Assembly (NCBI GenBank): GCA_905116865.2
Contig: CAJHNH020008379.1
Location: forward strand, 311,819-375,818
From: Candidula unifasciata
Taxonomy: Eukaryota; Mollusca; Gastropoda; Stylommatophora; Geomitridae
DNA length: 64,000 nucleotides
Direction: 5' to 3'
Shown here: piece after piece, positions 38,901 through 50,700 of the stretch
How the letters are laid out: each line of letters starts with the position of its first letter
Numbering within the stretch: position 1 is the stretch's first letter
Made by a program: the position numbers and the translations under genes
The notes under the pieces: generated by a model
The model's input: only the letters and a program-made list of their open reading frames with translations
What the model was told of the DNA's origin: nothing
The model's database searches: none

Positions 38901-41900
38901 CTTCTTCCTAGTACTATGCCTTCTGCTAGAATTTTTTCCATTCTGCCATGGCGCTTGGTATGACCAAAATATTTCAGCTGCCGAGCAGCAATACAGAATT
39001 TAAAAAAAAAAGGAAAATCTCCAGTATATGATGACATACCAGCAGAGTTAATACAGGCGGGGAGAGAAGCCAGTTTCAATAGAAATCATGCACTGTGTGT
39101 GAAAATCTGGAACAGTGCTGACTGGCCCAAAGCATGGAAAAGAACAGTCTACATTTCTCCCCCAAAGAAAGGAAATCTTAAATTATGTACCAGCTATTGT
39201 ACTAAATACAAATTGTACACAATTTTTTACAGAAGAATGTTAAAAATACCTTGGACAGTAAAAAAGAGGGGCCGGGAGGTTTTGAAAGACAACTAATCAC
39301 AGACATCAGAAGGAGACATAATTTTTCGGCCATGTTATGAGAAGAGGGAAAATGGAACATGTTGTGACCACTAGAAAGATCTGTGGAAGGAGGGTTAGAG
39401 GAAAACAACGAGAGAGGATTCTTGACAGTCTTGTTGCATGGCATGGAGGTGTGTCAGCACACGAACTGATACATGCTGCAGGAGATCACGGATTGTGGAG
39501 AGGCATGATCGCCCACGCCAGTCGGCAAGGCACCTGATGATGATTGTACTAAAGCTCTGATCAGCCATGCCAGCCAAATACTTCTGCGATTCTCCTGAAG
39601 AGGATTGAAAAGAAACTAGAATGTGAATTACAAGAAGTACTAGCAGGTTTTAGATGCAGCAGAGGAACAAGGGATCATATTTTCAACAAGAGAATCATCC
39701 TTGAGAAATGTAGAGCACAAGACAGATCTCCATACATGCTTCATAGACTGCAGCAAGTCTTTTGACTGTGTTCAACACCAAAAACTGTGGCATATGCTGA
39801 GATGCATAGGATTCCCAACATATTTGATACATCTAATGGAATCTCTTTACTACGAACAATAAGCAGCAGCCAGAGTAGATAGTGGAAACACCAGATTGGT
39901 TTGGGTGCAGAAAGGAGTATGACGGGGCTGCATTTTTTCCCATTCCTTTTTTATATGTAGGCCTATGCTGAAAATATTATGAGAAATGCAGTAAGTGAAG
40001 AGGCCTGTGTCAGCTCCAGTCCACTCAATATTAGCGGTAGACCTATACCAGAACACAGGTAAGCGGATGATACAGTTCTACCTTCCAAAAGTGTAAAAGG
40101 CTTAGAAAAATTAATTGACTGTCAAAAAACACTTAAGAAAAGAATATTTTTTTAGTCTGAAAAAAAAGGGGGAAAATAATGTCCACATTAAATACAGCAC
40201 ACCACTCACGTATTAAAATCAACAACGTAGTAGAGATTGAAAATGTCACAGATTTTGAATATTTAAGATCTGTGTGGTTCCCAGTTGTTACCTAACATAT
40301 TGTTAATTGTTTTATTTGAAGATTGAAAGGCAGGTTTGCACCAGTTTTGTGGGAGGAGATGGCACAGTTACAGAAGTTTGCAAAATCAGAGGGTTTCAGG
40401 CATGAGATAGAGATGTGGGACATTAGCTACTGGCAGAGGCGTCATAGGGATCATCTATATGGGTAAGTTATATTTTGTTAACCACTGGCAGAGGTGTTAT
40501 AGGGATCTTTTTTATGGGCAAGTTATATTTTATTATCTGCTGGCAAAAGGGTTGTAAGGATCATCTGTATGGATAAGTTATATTTTGTTATCTGCTGGCA
40601 GAGGTGTTATAGGGTTCATTTGTATGGGTAAATTATATTTTGTTAGCTAGCTACTGTGGCAGAGGTGTCATAGGGATCTTTTGTATGGGTGAATTATATT
40701 TTGTTAGCTACTGTGGCAGAGGTGTCATAGGGATCTTTTGTATGGGTGAATTATATTTTGTTAGCTACTGTGGCAGAGGTGTCATAGGGATCTTTTGTAT
40801 GGGTAAAGTATATTTTGTTAGCTACTGTGGCAGAGGTGTCATAGGGATCTTTTGTATGGGTAAAGTATATTTTGTTAGCTACTGGCAGAGGTGTCATAGG
40901 GATCTTTTGTATGGGTGAATTATATTTTGTTAGCTACTGTGGCAGAGGTGTCTTAGGGATCTTTTGTATGGGTAAATTATATTTTGTTAGCTATTGGCAG
41001 AGGTGTCATAGGGATCTTTTGTATGGGTAAAGTATATTTTGTTAGCTACTGGCAGAGGTGTCGTAGGGATCTTTTGTATGGGTAAAGTATATTTTGTTAG
41101 CTACTGGCAGAGGTGTCATAGGGATCTTTTGTATGGGTGAATTATATTTTGTTAGCTACTGGCAGAGGTGTCGTAGGGATCTTTTGTATGGGTAAAGTAT
41201 ATTTTGTTAGCTACTGGCAGAGGTGTCATAGGGATCTTTTGTATGGGTAAGTTGTTTATTTTATTAGCTGCTGGCATAGAAGCTATAGAGATAATTGTAT
41301 GGGTAAAGTATATTTTGTTAGCTACTGGCAGAGGTGTCATAGGGATCTTTTGTATGGGTAAAGTATATTTTGTTAGCTACTGGCAGAAGTGTCATAGGGA
41401 TCATCTATATGGGTAAGTTATATTTTGTTAACCACTGGCAGAGGTGATATAGGGATCTTTTTTATGGGCAAGTTATATTTTATTATCTGCTGGCAAAAGG
41501 GTTGTAAGGATCATCTGTATGGATAAGTTATATTTTGTTATCTGCTGGCAGAGGTGTTATAGGGATCATTTGTATGGGTAAAGTATATTTTGTTAGCTAC
41601 TGTTGCAGAGGTGTCATAGGGATCTTTTGTATGGGTAAAGTATATTTTGTTAGCTACTGTGGCAGAGGTGTCATAGGGATCTTTTGTATGGGTAATATTT
41701 TGTTAGCTACTGGCAGATGTGTCATAGGGATCTTTTGTATGGGTGAATTATATTTTGTTAGCTACTGGCAGAGGTGTCATAGGGATCTTTTGTATGGGTA
41801 AAGTATATTTTGTTAGCTACTGGCAGAGGTGTCATAGGGATCTTTTGTATGGGTAAGTTGTTTATTTTATTAGCTGCTGACGTAGAAGCTATAGAGATAA

Positions 41901-44900
41901 TTGTATGGGTGAGTTTAAAAAAATAAAATAAATTAGAAACTGGTAGAGGTTTCCTGAACATTTGCGTAGGTGCATACTATACTACTGTTGTTGGCTATGC
42001 TTCTTGTGAACAAGCTACTATAGCAGGTGAGTAAAGTGACTCTCATGGGTAACTGGACCCAACCTGAAGAGACAGTTTTGTGGTTTCTCCTGGCAGAAGA
42101 CTCAACCCTAGTGTTCACATACATGCACATATTTACAAACACACATTTATTAGGAATTCAAAGCTTTTTTTTGGATATGGATATGAGTGTGAATGGGATC
42201 TATCTCTCTCTCTCTCTCTCTCCTCTCTCTCAATTCACACATACTCACATGTGCATGCATAGAAAAAGGAGGGAGGAGGAGTCCTTTAACTCTTTGAGTC
42301 CCTGGGGGTTTAGCATCACAGGCCCAGGGGGTCGTAAAAAAAGTAATAAAATCGGTGCATCATGCGTTCATTGGGCTTCTAGGTAGGAACCTATGAACGT
42401 ATGATGCGTTCCTTGGGACTCAAAGAGTTTATGCAAATATAGTGTTTTGTAATTTAAGGAGTTACTATTGATACTCATTCTTAACATTTCCTGTGTGGGT
42501 TTCGGGTCCTCAATGTGGGGAAATCAAGAATGGTCCCACTGCCTACCCAAAAGCATGTCCTAAGAGTCGACTAATTGAGAGCTTCCTCAAAGTCAGAGTG
42601 CATCTGCCTCAGAGGCAGGGAACCAACAGTCTGTATACACATGAATCAGATCTGCAAAACGGATGTGTGTGCAACACTCAGGCTCTGGAACAGGACAAGA
42701 GTCCAGAAGTGGGTGAATAACCAGAACTTTCCGCCAGAGTTTACAGCCTGTGAAGGCGAAATAAGAAGGAGAAGATTCTCAACATCTGGTTACTGTCAGT
42801 ATATATTTTTAGAGTTCTGATTGAGGGTCTGTGCCTTATTGGGGGTTCGAAGGCAGAAGAAGAAAACACTCTTTTATAATATTTTATTGCCCGGCTCTCT
42901 AGCGAAGTTGGTTAAACCTGACGTTCGCGGCGGCCGGGTGACGAACTCCTTGTGGTCCGGGTTCACTCCCGGGGGTAGGCAGAAAAGCCACATTTCTCCC
43001 AGATTAACGGTACCTATAATGGAATCAAGGCCGAAGGGTTGCGATATCCATAGTACCGAGCCAAAGGGTTTACAACTCATGGTTTCTGGATACGTTTAAA
43101 AAAAAAAAAAAAAAAAAAAAAATTTTATTAACTGTTGGTATTTTGCTTTGATTCATTTTTGACTTGTCCCTCCAGAAATGACAAGGACAAAGTATCGGAG
43201 TACTTCCCAGTTAATACTGTACTGTTGGGACTGTTCGACCTTTGCACCAAGCTTTTTGGTGTTAATTTTGAGGTAAGGATTCGTCAAGTTCACAGGGAAC
43301 ATCTTTTCTTCCACCTTTTATTCACCAGTGGAACATAGACCCCAGTAAGCTCCAGGTTTTATTCCCGTGTCCATCAGTCTAGACCAGGGCTATTCAACTA
43401 AGCTGGTTCAGGGGCCAAAATGTTCAAAAACGGGGATCGTCACGGGCCAGAGGTCTTAGCCCCAGCTTATAAAGATCGAAAATAAAATACAGCTAGAAGT
43501 GTTCCGCGAGCCACTGGCTAGGCCTTGGCGGGACAGATTTGGCCCACGGGCCGCAAGTTGTATAGCCCTGGTCTAGACAGTAAGAGGGAGTCAAACCCTT
43601 TGCTGTATTCGCCTTCACGATTTGTGCTGCACATGTAATTAATAACTAGGCTTCTGTCCAGTACAGGGTGGGCCGCCAGCCATAGCAACTGCAGTATCTG
43701 CAAAATAATCTGCACGCTCCTTGCCTGGAACACCCACGTCACCCGCACAAAGATAAAAGTTAGGCCAGTCATTCGTGAAGTGCTTAGTGGCCCAATCCAT
43801 TGTTGTCTGATAAATCCAGCTCAAATTTTCTTAAGCATATTCATTGAGTGACTAAGTGTCTATTAGACAACATCAGAGCCCTCTATGAAAAAAGTGAAAG
43901 TGCAGTAAGAACATCTAGTGGTCTTTCTGAATGGTTCAAAGTCACAACTGGTGTCAGACAAGGATGTGTACTGTCACCATTACTTTTCATAACATACATG
44001 GATAAGATCACTGTAGAAGCAAACCCAGACGTGTATGCTATAAACGAATTACTTTTTGCTGATGATCAAAGCATACTGTATCAAAATGAATATGATCTAC
44101 AGGAACATCTGACTACTCTCAACAACAGCTGTTTACAACATAATATGAGAATCAGTACAGAAAAAACAGAAGTTATGAAGATCAGCAGAACACACAGGCC
44201 ACTGAATATAAATGTTGGAAGTGCCAAAATCAAGCAAACCAAAGAGTTCAAATACTTGGGCAGTATATTTACAGAGGATGGAAGAATGGACAGAGAGATA
44301 GAAACAAGAATACAGAAAGCAAATGCTGTCACATACCAACTATCACCTCTGCTTAAACATCCAGATATAACCATGAAGACCAAAAGACAATTGATAAACA
44401 CCATCTTCATTCCAACACTCTGCTACCAGTGCCAAACATGGACAATCAACAAGACCCATGAAAGAAAAATAGAAGCCTGTGAAATGAAATGTCTAAGAAA
44501 AGCAGCGAATAAGACCAGACTAGACAGGATAAAGAATATAGACATTAGAAACACTGTCAAAACTACGCCATGTTTAGACTATATAGAACATCAAAGAATG
44601 AAATGGTTTGGACATCTAACCAGGATGAAAAATGATCAAATAACATCACAAATTTTCAACCAAAGAAGCTCAGGATATAAGGCAAGAGGAAGACCAAGGA
44701 AACGGTGAATTGACGGGGTCTCCGAAACCTGCCGAAAGCATGGCCTCAGAACATCAGATGCTGCCCGCCTTGCTTATGACAGGAACTTGCATCTCCCCAC
44801 AACGCTTAGCGGCATACGTGGAAGGAAAAAGTAAGTAGACTAAGTGTGAACTCTTGAGTATCACAAGCATGTCTCCGTTTTAATGATCTTGATCATGATC

Positions 44901-47589
44901 CTAGAAAAGATCACATTTCTGTCACTGCCAGGAAATCTTGTTCAGGAGACTATGACTCATCTTCCTAGGAAAACCACCTCATTCATTATTGAGGCATTTT
45001 TAACCTAGCCAGAATGAATATTCAGTATTCTTTTATCTAATATGTTTGAGTCATTGATGTGTGTTTTTATTTCTCTTCCTACACTAGATTTCCACATTTC
45101 TGTTTAAAGAAAGTAGAAACTTTATTAGTTTCCTCCATCTTTTAGGGTCACTTTTTTCTTGCTCTTTGTTTCTGCTGTAAATTATTTCTCACGTATGAGA
45201 TTGTATTCATGATTTAAAACTGCTGTGGAAAGGATTTAAAATGAAGCTGGCCTGGACGTCCAGTTTCTGTTCGTTATGATGAACTCATTATCCTTGCGTT
45301 CGTTTTGGGGCTCCATTATGCAGGGGAAGGGGGGGGGGGAATAGACCCACTCCCCCCTCCCAAACAAGCATGTCATAAAAGACGACTAATTAGAAGTGTT
45401 TTACTCAAAATTGGAGTACATCTGCCAGAGAGGCAACGAACCAGCAGTCTGCATATAAATAAGCCACACCTGTAAAATGAATGTGCATGTAAAACTCAAA
45501 TTCTTGAACAAGACCAAAGTCCAGAAGTAGGCGGACAACCAGAACTTTCTGCTGGAGTTTACGGCTAGTGAAGAGATTCAACCTTTTACCAAAGTCAGAG
45601 AGCAGATAGGCAAAGCTGATGCCTAACTGTTAGCATGATGATGATGTTGAATTTGATAACTGTTGATCCCTGTAAATTTATCTTATCAATTCAACTGTCT
45701 CAGGATCACTTTTCGGAGTTTAAAATAGAATTATTGTTAACCCTCTTAGCACGGACGGGCCGATTATCGGCCGGCGGATGTCTTGCCAAAAACACGGAAC
45801 GGCCGATGATCGGCCCGATCGTGTTTCGCCTCGAACCGCTAAGAAATCTCCTACTTTGAAACACTGAAAGTGATTCATTTATATTAACTGCGGTATCAGC
45901 TTTACACATGGCGACTTTCGAGTGTTTGGTATCGAAGTGAAAATTGTTGTTGAATTTTTTAGATAGTGACCTGAACCGCTAAAAGTATGTCTGACTCGTA
46001 TGTTTCTGCCCCTAAACTTTATGTTGATAAAACATTTGAATCAAGTGTTGACACTAATTCTGTTGATACTGATGCATAATTTAGTGTTAGTAGTTATAGT
46101 GGGAATCAGATGAGGACGCTGTTGTGTTCAGACCACAGCCCAACCATGGCTCAGGGTATATCCACCCGAAGGTGTTGACACTCCGGCACATCCATTTATA
46201 GTGCTGACTGATGGTGAAAAACACATGTCACCTAAAGATATTATTGCTGTTTCACATATATATACATGTTTTTGACTATTGAATTGCTTACAACATTTGT
46301 AAAAAGGCCAAAGATCAATAAAAAGATTTCAAATAAAAAAAAATTTTGTTTTTAGTTTTATGTTTCAAGCATTGAAGTTGAAAATTCAAATTCATATTTT
46401 CTATTTTTAGATATGCAAATGAGATAATTTGCATATACATCAATTAATTTTAACGATATTGTGAAAATCACGAACTTCAATCTATATCCTTCAAATAGAT
46501 ATATTATTTCATAGGGGTCAGAATAACAGAAATCTGTCAAAAAAATTAAATAAAGTAATAACCAAATTCACTGAAAAAATGCTCCGTGTTTTTGGCTAGA
46601 CCTCTGAAAAACTTCCCGTGCTAAAAGGGTTAACCCTGAACTCCATGCTGCATACGCCACTACGCAACTTTCACTAGCTAAAACTAAAAAAATTAGCGGG
46701 TTACTTGCCGTCTGCTGACTTGGTGGCGTTAACAGCTTTGCCAGATCAGATGAATAGTGTCTGTTTGGATGACAAACTTTGCTTCATGGATGAATTTTTG
46801 TTGAGGTCAATAATAAATTTTGTCTCATTATTTAATTGTCAAACTGTATTATATAACGAATTGATACATTCTGCTGCAGAACAAAAGTTTTGAAGATGTT
46901 TGATCAGGCATGCACATAATGATGATTTTAATGATACATTCTGTTTAATTTCAGAACATAGCAGACTTGTAAGTGAATTTGGGAAAATTCTCATAATCTG
47001 TTGTTTCACTAGCTCATAGAATAATTAATTCCTAATACATCCAAACAGGAAATCACCCCAGAAGTTGATGTGTGGCATTCGGATGTCAGAGTATTCAATA
47101 TCATGGATTCAGACGGTTAGTTTAGGATTATATTATGTCAAGAGTGCACATTAATTATTTATGTTTAACTAACCAGTCTATGAAGACTCATTGTAAGAAT
47201 AAAGTAAAAGATCTATTGGCTTGGCTTGGCTTGGCTTTTTTACCCCACCAGGACATCACACAAGCGATAAACACCCGATGACACAAAGTGCCACCATGCG
47301 GATGAGGATCACCGTGGAGAGGTCCCAGAAACCGCGTTCAGACATTTGGCCATAATGATGACCTGCCTATATTGCGGCCCCTGGCAAAAGCCAGAGTGGG
47401 GCTTCAAATAACAAAAAATAACGTCCTAAGAAGGACGTAAGGAAATGAGAAAACAAAGATCTATTTTCCTGCTATGAGCCATACATCTTTATGGTTTTGA
47501 AAAATTTATTGTTTACAATATTTTCTTTTGAATTTGTTTAAAATTCATTTACCTGACCCTTTCTCTGGCTCACATGGCATGCACACGCC

Positions 47590-47643
<54 letters not shown>

Positions 47644-47670
47644 CACACGCATGCATGCACATACTCTCTC

Positions 47671-47702
<32 letters not shown>

Positions 47703-50700
47703 CCCAAGCTACTTTCTCCCCTTTTCTAAGCTGTTTTATCTGTAATTTAGTAGCAGTAAAGTTGAGAATTGGATATTGAGAAAACATTGATCCTAGACTT
47801 CTGTCCATCCTCGGCAGAAATTTTCACTGCTTGAGAAAGAAGCACACTCCTGGCGGACTTTGTACAGAGTTAGCCAACAAAATGTAGACTCAGTAATCAC
47901 CCAGCAGTGAAATGCGTAAATATTTTTGTAGTGGCTATTTGTTTTAAAACATCATTATTACATGACATATTCCGCCATATTTAGATTGAATTGTGGTAGC
48001 TATATGTTGTATTATGGTTATGAAAGGAGGCTAATGGGAATTACTGAGCAACTGTAGTAACTGTATACATCACATATATAACTTGTATGCGTCTCTCATC
48101 ATCATCATGTAGCAGGTCCTTTGCAGAATGTCGCTGTCATCACGATCTGCCTAAAAGAAACTCGGTCTCTCTCCATCTCTCCTCCCTAGTGTACTTTCAT
48201 ATTTAAGGTCACTTATATCCTGTACCCATCTTCGTGTTGGTCGGCCCCTGTCCCTCCTTCCTGGTACCATGCCTTCTGCTATTATTTTTTTCCAATCCGC
48301 CATGGCGCATCTCTTCATGTCTGAATAAATTTAGTATCAAAATGTTTGTACAGGTTTTTTTTTTAAAACTCCAAGCAACACATTGCTACTAGAATGTATT
48401 CAGAGACTGCAGATGTAAATACATTTCACTGCTACATGATTACTGTCTGTGTTTACATATTTTGTTTGTTTGGCTTACTCTGTATACTACACTGGCTTTC
48501 AGTCCAGTATGATGGAAAAACAGGCAGACTGTTATAATCATGGTGTGGTCTTTGCTTCTGGCCATGGTTTGCTATTTAATTTTCTTCCTATTACGGACTG
48601 AAAATACATAGTTCCGTCGCCCACCTACTGGAGATGAATGCATGGTGCAACACTCTGAGCTGTGCATTTCGTATCGAGTGCATTTCAACTGTGCCAGAGT
48701 TGGTTTTTATTTCGAGAGCTGCAAATTTAGAAAATGTCACAACTAATGATTTATTGTAACTGCTACTTCTATCAATGATGAACTGTAATTCTGTAATTGG
48801 TTTTGCCAAGACTGTGGTTCATTTCAATTTTTTAAACTAAGGATAGTTGCAGGCATTCTGAGTATTTCTCAGTGGCACAGGAACAGAGTAATTATGGAAT
48901 GATCCCTGAACTGGCAGCTGGGATGGAATGACTGTGTATAGTACACTACCGTTCCATTCTTCACTGAATTCCAAAAACAGCTTGATGATCTGGACTTCGC
49001 TGATATTTCTCTTCTGTCCCATTCACGGAATCAGATGCAAGATAAATTAAATATACTTGATGCGAGATCACAGCAGCTTGGTCTGAAAATCCATAAAGGA
49101 AAGACAAAGATAATGAGAATAAATCAGACAAATAGTAATGTGTTTTCTCTCAATGGCACCCCACTCCATTTTTGGGCAGTAATGTAGACAAAGAGGGGGG
49201 AACTGATAGAGATATTAAAATATGAATACAAAAAGCAAGAGGAGCTTTCTGAGCACTAGGGAATTTGTAGAGGTCAAAAGATATTAAAAGAAATACTTAA
49301 CTTAAAATTTGTAATTCTAATGTCAAATCCGTACTTTTGTATGGTCCGGAAACATGCAGAACAACTAAGGCAATTACTAATAAACTACAGACATTCATTA
49401 ACTGGTGCTTGCGCAAAATAGAGGGAATAAAATGGTATGATAGAATAACTAATGTAGAGCTTTGGGAGAGAACTAAGCAAGCTCCAGAGGATCAGGAGGG
49501 GAAGAAAAGATGCAGGTGTTGGATAGGACACACGTTGAGAAAACTGGAGAACAATATAACTAGAATGTCTTTGCACTGAAACCCACAGGAACATAGAAAT
49601 AAAGGAAGGCCAAAAAACACATGGAGAAGGGAGCTGGAAAATGAAGTTATAAAGATGGGGAGAGCTGCATGCGATAGCAAAAGATAGAATGACTTGGAGT
49701 GAGTTGGTTGAGGGCCTATGCTCCATTCGGGGCTAGAAAAGCAGAATAAAGTACACTATCAGCTTATGTACTTGATAATTTGTTCAGCATAATTTCACAT
49801 TGAGAAATAACTAATGCATGTTTTTACTTTCAGGACGACATTTAAGCTCTTTTTACTTTGATCCTTTTGCTCGACCAGAAAAGAACACATCGGTATACAT
49901 GGATATGGGAAGAGGTGGGTGCATTTTCTTCAGTAAATGGCAGATTTTGGAAGTGAGCGCATTTGTACTAGTAATAAGCCGTTATACTTACTAGTTGTTT
50001 TAAGTTTAATTATAAATATTTTTTTAAACTCTTTATTAGACACAACGAACAAGACATTTTATTTTTATTAAGCAGTTTGTATGTCTACCTTAAAAATCTA
50101 AATAATATTTAAACACACTCATTGAGTTGTAGATTTAGAACACACTAACAAATATTGACCAAAATGCGTCTCAGTACTTTCTGTTTTCCTTGTTGTAGAA
50201 TCTATCGTCTTTCCCTTTTTAATCGCGTTTTGTTATGTTGTGGAAAGGGGAGGAGAGGCTTGCCATATTCTCAAAGGGGGGGGGGGGGGGGGGGCTGTGT
50301 TTATCTTGCAATAAACTAAAAAAAAGGAGGGGGGGGAGGCTTGCCATTTTCTCACAAAGGGGGGGGGGGGGAGCTGTGTTTATCTTGCAATAAACTAAAA
50401 AATAAAAGAGGGAGTGGGAGGGCGTGAGGTCTTGCCATATATTCAAGTGTAGCGTGAGGATCTTGCAATAAACTCAAAGGGAGGTGTGGAGATTTTTCCC
50501 ATATACTTGGTGGGGGTGTCAGGATCTTGCGTAGCTGGACTATTTTAAAAAATAACCTTGGCTTCTAGGTCGACCCAGCCTTGAGTGGGTACCGGGTGCA
50601 GTCCCGGGAAGTAAAGGCGGCTGGTGTGATGCTGACCACATCACCCATCTTGTGCCAATTGGTCTATAAAATATAGGTCTAGCTCTATATATGCCCTATA

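Noticed and set aside
40640..41801. Open frames of 60-92 codons across the exon 9 array (CMGKVYFVSY-type repeats)
   Set aside because: They are by-products of the tandem unit in other frames and are not linked to exons in phase.
1733..43000. Functional tRNA genes at tRNA-like heads (1733, 5955, 36745, 37640, 42895)
   Set aside because: A and B boxes are visible but acceptor and anticodon stems do not pair properly, and the heads are attached to SINE bodies.
47528..47808. Overlapping frames of 83 and 87 codons
   Set aside because: They are made of the AT and AC microsatellite (YIYIYI and HTHTHT).
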